From positions 1 to 5,401 of the forward strand of contig JAUXHY010000113.1 of NCBI GenBank assembly GCA_030621275.1: a stretch of 5,401 bases of DNA, given 5' to 3'. Position numbers and translations under genes: made by a program. The stretch comes from a bacterium (GTDB lineage Bacteria; Fidelibacterota; Marinisomatia; Marinisomatales; JAHJCW01). The notes below the pieces were generated by a model. It was not told where the DNA came from and did not search any database. It worked only from the letters and a program-made list of their open reading frames with translations. Below are positions 1-5,401 of the stretch, piece by piece (position 1 is the first letter of the stretch; the number at the start of each line of letters is the position of its first letter).

Positions 1-134
1 ATTTCAGGGGGATATTTGGTACATATGATTTTACTGAAGGCGATAATAATGTTAATTCTAAATTAAATATTGTTCAATTTGACGGATATAATTTTGATAC
101 ATTTGTTGTACCAAATCAATCTGTTCAATATTAA
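1..134 (+). CDS. 3' end of an unrecognised protein (5' truncated by window)
   Basis: An open frame enters from the left edge (first complete codon at base 3) and ends at the TAA at 132-134, giving the last 43 residues of a protein. The tail starts FRGIFGTYDF and ends VVPNQSVQY. It is rich in Asn, Asp and aromatic residues, has no membrane segment and no cysteine, and looks like the end of a soluble or exported beta-rich domain. I do not recognise a family. The other two forward frames are closed by stops at 26-28 and 64-66. The stop lies only two bases before the pgeF ATG, which supports both its being a real coding end and co-transcription with pgeF. Function unknown. Confidence 0.6.
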   Translation, partial: FRGIFGTYDFTEGDNNVNSKLNIVQFDGYNFDTFVVPNQSVQY

Positions 135-136
135 TA

Positions 137-823
137 ATGTTATCAAATTCGTGGTCTAATTATTCTCCTTACTTCTCGGAAGATAGTTTAATTGCGGGTT
201 TTACAAATCGACATTTTCCTTACACATCAGCAAACGATAGATCCGAATTTGCTAAAATATTAAAATTAGATTATCAAAAAATAGTTATACCTAAGCAAAT
301 TCATTCTAGCAATGTGATTATTTGCGCTAAAGCCGGAAATATTATTGATACTGATGGAATAATAACTGATAATAAAAATTTAGTTTTATCCATTCAGGTT
401 GCCGATTGCATTCCTATTTATCTTTATGATACCCAAAAACAAATTATAGGCTTAATACACGCAGGATGGCGAGGTGTAAATTTGGGTATTATCGAAAACA
501 GTATTGATAAAATGAGAGAATTGAATTCAGAATCAATTGATATTAAAGTTTTGCTTGGTTCATCCATTAGGCAATGTTGTTTCGAAGTTGGACCAGAAGT
601 TGCAGAACTATTTGATAAAGAATATCAAGAAATTGGTAAAAGTGATAGAATGCAATTAGACCTGCAAAGTATTGTTATCGATATATTAATTAATAAGAAT
701 ATCCAAAGTGAAAATATTGTTGATATAAAGGAATGCACATGTTGTTCAGACAAGTATCATTCATTTCGAAGAGACGGTGACAAAACCAGTAGGATGATTG
801 CAATGATGGGATGGCAATCATAA
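137..823 (+). CDS. pgeF: PgeF/YfiH (DUF152) family peptidoglycan editing factor / multicopper-type polyphenol oxidase
   Basis: The 228-residue product is a cytoplasmic YfiH-family enzyme of ordinary length. The three metal-binding positions known from E. coli YfiH (His71, Cys107, His124) match His56 in KQIHSSNV, Cys91 in VADCIP and His108 in HAGWRG (108-113), with nearly the same spacing (35 and 17 residues). A DTDGII motif is at 71-76, the GSSIRQCCFEVG stretch at 141-152 corresponds to the usual GPxIxxCCYEVG, and the C-terminal block CTCCSDKYHSFRRDG covers 200-214. In E. coli PgeF prevents incorporation of L-Ser in place of L-Ala in the peptidoglycan stem; relatives also show purine nucleoside phosphorylase or laccase-like activity in vitro. 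The ATG at 137 is the first in frame, with no Shine-Dalgarno motif, two bases after the upstream gene. Proximity to uppP gives a cell-wall context. The family call is secure; the physiological substrate is inferred. Confidence 0.95.
   Translation: MLSNSWSNYSPYFSEDSLIAGFTNRHFPYTSANDRSEFAKILKLDYQKIVIPKQIHSSNVIICAKAGNIIDTDGIITDNKNLVLSIQVADCIPIYLYDTQKQIIGLIHAGWRGVNLGIIENSIDKMRELNSESIDIKVLLGSSIRQCCFEVGPEVAELFDKEYQEIGKSDRMQLDLQSIVIDILINKNIQSENIVDIKECTCCSDKYHSFRRDGDKTSRMIAMMGWQS
794..821 (+). repeat. 8-bp inverted repeat overlapping the pgeF stop codon
   Basis: ATGATTGC (794-801) and GCAATCAT (814-821) form a perfect 8-bp stem with a 12-base loop, and the right arm ends on the T of the pgeF TAA stop. 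An A-rich stretch follows rather than a T-run, so it does not read as an intrinsic terminator. It could stabilise or mark an mRNA 3' end, or be chance in AT-rich coding sequence. Confidence 0.35.
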
Positions 824-926
824 AAGTGAAAACAAAAAATGGATAATTGCAGTTATGACACATTATTTTTCCTCTGTGAATTCTAATGTATAGTGGTTTA
901 AAATTCAAATCAACTAATCAATATAT
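824..926. other. Non-coding spacer between pgeF and uppP
   Basis: This 103-base gap is the longest internal intergenic stretch and the likeliest site for a promoter of the uppP-to-anti-sigma block. No good -35/-10 pair is visible: ATGACA (855-860) resembles a -35 element, but the nearest TATAGT (889-894) is 28 bases further on, which is too far. An imperfect 14-base palindrome (ATAATTGCAGTTAT, 843-856, one mismatched pair) is present. There is no T-run hairpin and no Shine-Dalgarno motif before the uppP ATG. The longest ATG frame noticed here is 12 codons (855-893), not credible as a gene. Confidence 0.5.
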
Positions 927-1691
927 ATGACAATATTTGAAGCAGCATTATTAGGAATAATACAAGGGCTTACAGAGTTTTTGCCAATTAGCAGTTCCGG
1001 TCATCTTGTTATTGGACAGAAAGTACTCGGTATTTCAGTAGCTGGAAATGTCTTTGAAATAGTTGTTCATTTAGGAACGTTAGTAAGTGTACTAATTGTA
1101 TTTTGGGCAGATATTTGGCAATTAATAACTTCTTTAAAATCCGCGCTAACTCAAAAATATATTTTCACTATAGTAATTGGAACTTTGCCAGCTGTAATAG
1201 TAGGATTTTTATTCAAAGATATTATATCAGAAGCTTTTGAAAGTATTAAGGTTGTGGCAATAACACTATTGATTACAGGACTAATATTATTGACCACAAA
1301 ATATATTAAAACGAAACTAAAGGATATATCAGTTGGTCGTGGTTTACTGATCGGTATAGCTCAAGCGATGGCAATAATACCTGGTATTTCACGGTCAGGT
1401 ATGACAATCAGTTTAGGAATGTATCTTGGAATAACACCTGATAAAGCTGCCAAATTTTCATTTTTACTCGGAATTCCGGCAATAGTTGGAGCAGGATTAT
1501 TGACTGGTTTAGATCTAATGGAATCAAGTGAACCAACACTGGCATGGTCGGTACTAATAGTTGGTTTTATAAGTTCCTTATTAGTTGGCTGGATTTCATT
1601 AAAGTGGTTACTCGGATTAGTAAAATCAGGAAAATTTCATTGGTTTGGAGTTTATTGTATATTGGTTGGTTTAATAAGTTGGCTAGTATAA
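927..1691 (+). CDS. uppP: Undecaprenyl-diphosphate phosphatase (BacA/UppP)
   Basis: The 254-residue integral membrane protein dephosphorylates undecaprenyl pyrophosphate to undecaprenyl phosphate, recycling the carrier for peptidoglycan and other envelope polymers; the family confers bacitracin resistance when overproduced. Signature regions are all present: the (E/Q)xxxE motif as Q13-GLT-E17 followed by FLPISSSGHL with His26 (E. coli E17, E21, H30), and PGISRSGMT at 152-160 with Arg156 (E. coli R174). Hydrophobic segments lie at about 42-60, 80-97, 108-124, 178-196, 206-226 and 236-254, besides the re-entrant signature loops. Length is slightly below the usual 260-270 residues but nothing is missing. 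The ATG at 927 gives the canonical family start (MTIFEAALLGIIQGLTEF); an in-frame TAA at 915-917 rules out extension. The stop is one base from the symporter start, so the two are surely co-transcribed. Confidence 0.97.
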   Translation: MTIFEAALLGIIQGLTEFLPISSSGHLVIGQKVLGISVAGNVFEIVVHLGTLVSVLIVFWADIWQLITSLKSALTQKYIFTIVIGTLPAVIVGFLFKDIISEAFESIKVVAITLLITGLILLTTKYIKTKLKDISVGRGLLIGIAQAMAIIPGISRSGMTISLGMYLGITPDKAAKFSFLLGIPAIVGAGLLTGLDLMESSEPTLAWSVLIVGFISSLLVGWISLKWLLGLVKSGKFHWFGVYCILVGLISWLV

Positions 1692-1692
1692 T

Positions 1693-3129
1693 ATGACTAT
1701 AACCGGTATAGTATTCATTATTTACCTTGCAATTCTAATTGGCGTTGGTTTTGCTACGTTTCGATTTAATAAAACTCAGGAAGATTATTTATTAGCAGGT
1801 CGTAAACTGGGACCGTGGGTTGTAGCTTTCTCCGAAAGGGCATCAGGTGAATCTGCTTGGTTACTTATGGCATTGCCAGGTGCAGCAATTCTAATTGGAA
1901 TGGGTGAGATTTGGACTGTGATAGGGATAACTAGTGGAATAATTTTATCTTGGTACATAATTGCAAATAGACTACGACAAGAAACAGCTAAATATGATGC
2001 GTTAACCATTCCTCAATACTTGCATAGAAAATATCAAGATAAATCAAATATTATTAGATTGTTTTCATCATTTATTATAGCTTTCTTTTTTGCTTTCTAT
2101 GTTTCTGCCCAATTTCATGCATCCGGTAAAATTATTAATTCGATATTTGGATTAAATGAAATTTTCGGAATCACTATTGGAGCAGTTATTATTGTTTTGT
2201 ACACTTTGATGGGCGGTTTTTTTGCGGTCGCATGGACGGACCTAATCCAAGGTATTATAATGATTTGCACACTTGTTATTTTACCGATTGTAGGTTTTAT
2301 TGAACTACAAGAAGCCGGAATTTCAGTTACACAAAGTGTAGTGAACGCAAGTGGGAATCAGTCATCACTTACAAGAGGATTATCAGGTTGGGCAGCTGTT
2401 TCTTTAGTAGCAGGAGGGCTAAGTTGGGGATTAGGATACTTTGGACAGCCTCATCTCATCATCAGATATATGTCAATTCGTAGCGCTGATGAGATTAAAA
2501 CAGCACGAAAAATCGCTGTAGCGTGGGCAATCCCCGGTATAACTGGAGCATTCTTGATTGGTATTGTCGCTTTAGCAATGTTCGGTGAAGGATTTTTCCC
2601 GGATGTCGAACAAGCGATGCCATATTTAGCAATGCATTTACTTCCGGGATGGATTGCGGGAATATTAATTTCCGGTGCTGTTGCGGCAATGATGTCAACT
2701 GCCGATAGCCAATTATTAGTGTCTACTTCAGCAATTACCGTAGATTTTTATAATAGATTTCTTAAACGTAGAATTGATGACAGATCAATGGTACGTTTAA
2801 GTCGATTAGTAACGATTGGATTTGGTGTGTTTGCTTATTTAATCGCAATTGGTTCTCAATTAACCGGTAAAACAATTTTTGGAATTGTAAGCTATGCTTG
2901 GAGTGGACTTGGTTCATCTTTTGGTCCTGCTCTAATTTTAACATTATGGTGGAAAAGAACAACAAGACGTGGAGTTATTGCCGGAATTTTAACAGGCGCA
3001 ATTTCAACAATAATTTGGGCAAATATAAACATTTTACAAACTGCTGTTACTGAGAGACTTGTCAGCTTTGTTTTCGCATTTATTGCTGTTGTCATGGTCA
3101 GTTTATTGGATAAATCGAAATCTGTATGA
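1693..3129 (+). CDS. putP: Sodium:solute symporter (SSS family), PutP-like, probable Na+/proline symporter
   Basis: The 478-residue product has about 13 hydrophobic segments (roughly 2-22, 41-69, 73-92, 120-143, 158-176, 181-203, 229-250, 275-298, 313-340, 371-391, 395-420, 424-443, 453-472), the LeuT-fold SSS topology. It resembles E. coli PutP throughout: YLLAGRKLGPWV (32-43), SAWLLMALPG (54-63), AVAWTDLIQG (178-187), GLGYFGQPHLIIRYM (246-260), AAMMSTADSQLLVSTSAIT (331-349) and SYAWSGLGSSFGP (400-412). Ser335-Thr336 match the PutP Na2-site pair Ser340-Thr341, and Trp56 matches PutP Trp59. The helix-2 motif is SERASGESAW (47-56), where PutP has SAGASDMSGW, so the position of the Na+-linked Asp55 is Gly52 and the next residue is Glu53. 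Sodium coupling is therefore likely but possibly arranged differently, and proline as substrate is only the nearest-homologue guess. No Shine-Dalgarno motif. The gene starts one base after uppP and ends in an ATGA overlap with holA. Confidence 0.93.
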   Translation: MTITGIVFIIYLAILIGVGFATFRFNKTQEDYLLAGRKLGPWVVAFSERASGESAWLLMALPGAAILIGMGEIWTVIGITSGIILSWYIIANRLRQETAKYDALTIPQYLHRKYQDKSNIIRLFSSFIIAFFFAFYVSAQFHASGKIINSIFGLNEIFGITIGAVIIVLYTLMGGFFAVAWTDLIQGIIMICTLVILPIVGFIELQEAGISVTQSVVNASGNQSSLTRGLSGWAAVSLVAGGLSWGLGYFGQPHLIIRYMSIRSADEIKTARKIAVAWAIPGITGAFLIGIVALAMFGEGFFPDVEQAMPYLAMHLLPGWIAGILISGAVAAMMSTADSQLLVSTSAITVDFYNRFLKRRIDDRSMVRLSRLVTIGFGVFAYLIAIGSQLTGKTIFGIVSYAWSGLGSSFGPALILTLWWKRTTRRGVIAGILTGAISTIIWANINILQTAVTERLVSFVFAFIAVVMVSLLDKSKSV

Positions 3130-4118
3130 ACCAATCTATTTCACAAATAATGAATTCCTTGAAAAATGGTGCGGTTGAACCGATATATATACTTCAGGGT
3201 ACAGATAAATATTTACAGCAATTTTTATCTGATAAAATTGCTGATAGATTTTTTCAAAATTCTAAATCGGATAAATCGTTATTAATTCCAGATGATATGA
3301 AAGGTCCTGAAATAATTGAACAGATTACTGCTACAGATCTATTTAGTAGTAAAAAAATGTTTATTTTACTTGAACCACAAAAAATTAGCGGACAAAGCCG
3401 CAAAGAACTACTATCTTATTGCGATAAACCAATTCAATCAAATTGTTTAATAATAATTTTAGAAGAATTCGGTAAAAATATTGCGATGGTCAGGGAACTT
3501 ACAAAACGATTTACTCCAACTAATGTTAGTTCTCCATTTGAGAATGATATGAAAAAGTGGGCTCAATATTTTTTTAGAGAGAAAAATATAAAAATAAATA
3601 CAAAAGTATTAAATACAATTGTAGAAATGGCAGGTGATTCTGTTGGGCATATATCCAATGAGATTGACAAAATAAGTATTTTATTGGATGATGATCAGGA
3701 ATTAACTGACGATTTAGTTCGCCAGTTTTCAGGGTGGAAAAGGGAGCATCAGCGATGGGAATTTTTTAAATATTTAGGTAATAAGGATCTAGAAAAATCA
3801 TTAAAAATTGGCTTATCGCTTATTACACAAAATGAAACAATGTTAACATTGATATATCCACTAACATCATTTTTTCAGGAATTACTATTTGCAAAATTAC
3901 CTAATAGTGGTGTTCTGGGGAGGAGTGGCTATGTACCCTTGTCAAATAGTATTGTGAAAAGTCTGCCGCAATTCGCCAAGAAATATTCAAGAAATGAAAT
4001 TGAACTTGCATTAAAATTACTTGGTGAAATTGATATTCGAAGCAAAACAACTACTGTTTCTAATGAATCAGAAATGACTAAATTCCTCTTCAATTTATTA
4101 GAAAGTAATGATCGATAA
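3126..4118 (+). CDS. holA: DNA polymerase III delta subunit (clamp loader)
   Basis: The 330-residue protein matches HolA in length and layout (E. coli delta is 343 residues). Delta is the clamp-loader subunit that opens the beta sliding clamp and passes it to primed DNA with the gamma/tau and delta-prime subunits. The N-terminus has the family pattern PIYILQGTDKYLQQ (19-32), equivalent to 'pvYLLyGdE.yL'. Leu72-Phe73 in DLFSSKK (71-77) correspond to the E. coli Leu73-Phe74 wedge that binds beta. The middle-domain GDSVGHISNEIDKI (170-183) matches the 'gnDlr.l.nEleKL' motif, and the C-terminal collar-like helices run from about 209 to 327, including LGEIDIRSK (299-307). No Walker A motif is present, as expected for delta. 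The start is the ATG in ATGA (3126-3129), overlapping the symporter stop by four bases; the 3' end overlaps the sigma gene by 11 bases. Both suggest translational coupling. Sequence is more diverged than its neighbours, as is normal for HolA. Confidence 0.93.
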   Translation: MNQSISQIMNSLKNGAVEPIYILQGTDKYLQQFLSDKIADRFFQNSKSDKSLLIPDDMKGPEIIEQITATDLFSSKKMFILLEPQKISGQSRKELLSYCDKPIQSNCLIIILEEFGKNIAMVRELTKRFTPTNVSSPFENDMKKWAQYFFREKNIKINTKVLNTIVEMAGDSVGHISNEIDKISILLDDDQELTDDLVRQFSGWKREHQRWEFFKYLGNKDLEKSLKIGLSLITQNETMLTLIYPLTSFFQELLFAKLPNSGVLGRSGYVPLSNSIVKSLPQFAKKYSRNEIELALKLLGEIDIRSKTTTVSNESEMTKFLFNLLESNDR

Positions 4119-4680
4119 ACATAAATATACCGATGAAGAACTCATCGCCCGTTTCCAAAAGGGCGACGAAAATGCCTATACGGAACTTGTTAAACGCTAC
4201 CGAGACCGATTGATGACATTTGTATATCGCTTTGTAAGCGATATGGAGCAGGCGGAAGATATTGTCCAAGATGCATTAGTTAAAGTTTATACGCACAAAC
4301 ATTATTATAAGGAAGTTGCCAAATTTTCTACTTGGGTTTATACCATAGCTGGAAATCTAGCAAAGACCGAATTACGTAAAAGAAAAAGAAGACAAACTTC
4401 TTCTTTGAGCACTTTAGGATTGGATGATAAGGATTATGATTTACCATCGGTAGAATTAGAAACAGGTGAATATATTCAAGGTGAATACACCGAAAATAAA
4501 ATACAAGAAGCCATTCAATTATTACCACTACATTTTAGAACTGTAATTATTTTACGAGATATTCAGGAACTTTCTTACGAAGAAATTAGTAATATCGTTA
4601 GTGTCCCCCTGGGAACGGTGAAATCAAGAATCAATCGTGCCAGATTGCAATTGCAAGAAGCACTTAAGGAGTATAAATAG
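4108..4680 (+). CDS. ECF-type RNA polymerase sigma factor (sigma-70 family, RpoE-like)
   Basis: The 190-residue protein has only sigma regions 2 and 4, the ECF arrangement. Region 2 covers about 10-95: DEELIARFQKGDENAY (9-24), AEDIVQDALVKVY (49-61) for core binding, and FSTWVYTIAGNLAKTELRKRKRR (73-95) for -10 recognition and melting. An acidic linker of about 35 residues (96-130) follows. Region 4 covers about 131-185, with LPLHFRTVIILRDIQELSYEEI (139-160) and the helix-turn-helix PLGTVKSRINRARLQL (167-182) that would read the -35 element. It directs RNA polymerase to a specific, unknown stress regulon. The next gene encodes a probable membrane anti-sigma factor, 15 bases downstream, so activity is likely held at the membrane until a signal releases it. 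The ATG at 4108 lies inside holA. An alternative start is unlikely because region 2 begins within ten residues. Third-position G+C is clearly raised in the first 50 codons. Confidence 0.96.
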   Translation: MIDKHKYTDEELIARFQKGDENAYTELVKRYRDRLMTFVYRFVSDMEQAEDIVQDALVKVYTHKHYYKEVAKFSTWVYTIAGNLAKTELRKRKRRQTSSLSTLGLDDKDYDLPSVELETGEYIQGEYTENKIQEAIQLLPLHFRTVIILRDIQELSYEEISNIVSVPLGTVKSRINRARLQLQEALKEYK

Positions 4681-4693
4681 GAGCATAGCCTAT
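4677..4693 (+). promoter_or_regulatory. Shine-Dalgarno AGGAG of the anti-sigma gene inside a small hairpin
   Basis: AGGAG (4679-4683) overlaps the sigma stop codon TAG (4678-4680) and lies 12 bases before the ATG at 4696, slightly longer than ideal spacing. It is the only clear Shine-Dalgarno motif before a start codon in this window. ATAGG (4677-4681) can pair with CCTAT (4689-4693) across a 7-base loop, putting most of the motif in a weak 5-bp stem. Ribosomes ending the sigma gene would open it, so translational coupling is plausible but inferred. Confidence 0.5.
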
Positions 4694-4695
4694 AG

Positions 4696-5247
4696 ATGGA
4701 TTGTTATCAGTTTGAAGGTTATATATCAGATTATATAGAAAATAGTTTAAGTATTGTTAAACGAAAAGAATTTGAACAGTTTTTAGCGGAGAATCCCGAA
4801 TCGAAAGAGCTAGTAAAAACAGTTCGTTCAACAATATCGCAATTAAATAATTTATCTGCGGTAAAAACATCCGATGAATTTATGGTCAAATTACAGCAAC
4901 GCGTTGCAAAACAACGTGATGTAATTTCTGTACCGTTAGAAAAACGTAAATCGATGATCTTCGGTTTTACACCACTAACTGCCAGTATGATGTCATTAGT
5001 TGTATTAGCCATAGTATTTGTTGGTTATGAATTGATGCCAAGTGGATCACCCAATTCGATTGCGATTCCACCGCAAATCACAACAAATAACGTAATATCT
5101 ACTCCTGTAAATTCTGCTCCAGTGGTACCGGTAAATATTGAATCGGCAATAGTTGAAGCTCAGGAAGATAGTTCCGTAATTGAGGAAGATTTGCAACATA
5201 TTAGTCCTCAGCTTGAAGAAAAAATTAACTATGTGAGAACACAGTAA
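4696..5247 (+). CDS. Probable membrane-anchored anti-sigma factor with a degenerate zf-HC2-like domain
   Basis: This 183-residue protein is identified by position right after the ECF sigma gene and by layout. Residues 1-40 resemble the anti-sigma zinc-finger (zf-HC2) helical hairpin: Cys3, YISDYIENSLS (9-19) and KRKEFEQFLAENPESKELV (22-40). Where zinc-binding members have HxxxCxxC this protein has Phe29, Asn33 and Ser36, so only Cys3 remains and zinc is probably not bound. A helical linker including DEFMVKLQQRVAKQ (60-73) leads to one membrane segment at about 95-113, with basic residues (LEKRK, 81-85) before it, giving an N-in orientation. The outside part (114-183) is rich in Pro, Ser, Val and Asn and then acidic and helical, without a recognised sensor domain. 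The inferred role is to hold the upstream sigma factor at the membrane until an envelope signal arrives. It may instead be an uncharacterised membrane protein that does not bind the sigma factor. The intrinsic terminator follows after 21 bases. Confidence 0.75.
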   Translation: MDCYQFEGYISDYIENSLSIVKRKEFEQFLAENPESKELVKTVRSTISQLNNLSAVKTSDEFMVKLQQRVAKQRDVISVPLEKRKSMIFGFTPLTASMMSLVVLAIVFVGYELMPSGSPNSIAIPPQITTNNVISTPVNSAPVVPVNIESAIVEAQEDSSVIEEDLQHISPQLEEKINYVRTQ

Positions 5248-5268
5248 GTTAGACAATCTATCTTTGAT

Positions 5269-5309
5269 AATCCCTGTTGTTTGCGTAAGTTTGAATAACA
5301 GGGATTTTT
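5269..5309 (+). terminator. Intrinsic (Rho-independent) terminator ending the operon
   Basis: AATCCCTGTT (5269-5278) and AACAGGGATT (5297-5306) form a perfect 10-bp stem. It can be extended inward by A-U and G-U pairs (5279-5283 with 5292-5296) to about 15 bp with an 8-base loop. TTTTT at 5305-5309 follows immediately. There is no matching T-run in the reverse orientation, so it acts on + strand transcripts and marks the 3' end of the block ending with the anti-sigma-like gene. Confidence 0.9.
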
Positions 5310-5318
5310 ATATCTAAA

Positions 5319-5401
5319 ATGCATTTCATAAATAAAAACATTAAATACATTATTATATTGCTGATCTTAGTTGCTGTTTTATTTTTTTTACTATATTATA
5401 A
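5319..5401 (+). CDS. N-terminus of an unrecognised membrane or exported protein (3' truncated by window)
   Basis: An ATG at 5319 opens a frame that stays open to the window edge (27 codons plus two bases). It encodes MHFINKNIKYIIILL followed by a run of Leu, Val, Ala and Phe and then LLYY. The short N-terminus with two lysines and the hydrophobic stretch at about 10-27 make a typical N-in membrane anchor or uncleaved signal; no signal-peptidase or lipobox site is visible in what is present. It lies 9 bases after the terminator T-run, with no Shine-Dalgarno motif. Because hydrophobic AT-rich frames occur by chance and the gene is cut off, the call is tentative and no function can be given. Confidence 0.5.
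   Translation, partial: MHFINKNIKYIIILLILVAVLFFLLYY

Noticed and set aside
855..893. A 12-codon ATG frame in the pgeF-uppP spacer.
   Set aside because: Very short, with no Shine-Dalgarno motif, no recognisable sequence and no coupling to uppP; expected by chance.
1785..3134. Several reverse-strand open frames of 67-80 codons across the symporter gene.
   Set aside because: They lie wholly opposite a well-supported conserved gene and show no family motif or independent start signal; shadows of the + strand coding.
3495..3524. GGAACTT followed after 17 bases by AACTAA, resembling an RpoE-type ECF promoter that could autoregulate the sigma gene.
   Set aside because: It lies deep in holA coding sequence about 600 bases before the sigma gene. 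The same GGAACTT heptamer also occurs at about 1179, 4182 and 4567 inside genes, so it is background; the -10 match is partial.
3917..3957. GGGGAGGAG (3917-3925) followed by ATG at 3931 inside holA, a textbook Shine-Dalgarno plus start arrangement.
   Set aside because: The ATG is out of frame with holA and its frame closes after about eight codons, so it encodes nothing. The G-rich stretch is explained by Gly/Arg/Ser codons of holA.
1..5401. Search for CRISPR-like spaced repeats, tRNA or rRNA genes, insertion-sequence ends, riboswitch-like leaders and phage or defence genes.
   Set aside because: No spaced direct repeats, no cloverleaf or conserved rRNA stretches, no transposase or integrase motifs and no leader region long enough for a riboswitch were seen. 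The window reads as an ordinary core-genome operon.

Overview
This is a compact, AT-rich (roughly one third G+C by eye) bacterial chromosomal segment. Every gene is on the + strand and coding density is very high. The content is conserved housekeeping: peptidoglycan quality control (pgeF), lipid-carrier recycling (uppP), a PutP-like sodium/solute symporter, the clamp-loader delta subunit (holA), and an ECF sigma factor followed by a membrane-anchored probable anti-sigma factor. The low G+C, the almost complete absence of Shine-Dalgarno motifs upstream of the starts, and the style of the SSS transporter and sigma/anti-sigma pair suggest a member of the FCB superphylum, perhaps Marinimicrobia (SAR406) or a relative. 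That placement is an impression from the proteins, not a demonstrated assignment.

Layout: 1-134 is the 3' end of an unrecognised gene. Two bases later comes pgeF (137-823). A 103-base gap (824-926) is the only sizeable internal non-coding stretch and is the best place for an internal promoter, though I see no convincing one. Then follows a tightly packed block: uppP (927-1691), one base, the symporter (1693-3129), a 4-base ATGA overlap, holA (3126-4118), an 11-base overlap, the ECF sigma gene (4108-4680), 15 bases containing an AGGAG motif, and the anti-sigma-like gene (4696-5247). A strong intrinsic terminator (5269-5309) closes the block. A new reading frame with a hydrophobic N-terminus starts at 5319 and runs off the window.

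How the genes fit together: pgeF and uppP both serve cell-wall synthesis. PgeF helps keep L-serine from replacing L-alanine in the peptide stem, and UppP regenerates undecaprenyl phosphate. The symporter would bring in a Na+-coupled substrate, proline or something similar. The ECF sigma/anti-sigma pair at the end is a transmembrane signalling module. holA lies between transport and signalling genes, and its link to them is probably only shared transcription.

I found no sign of an undescribed defence, mobile or biosynthetic system. The points worth a second look are small: a symporter lacking the acidic residue PutP uses for Na+ binding, an anti-sigma domain that has lost the zinc-ligand HxxxCxxC motif, a hairpin that could hide the anti-sigma ribosome-binding site, a G+C bump at the 5' end of the sigma gene, and a terminator placed almost directly against the next start codon.
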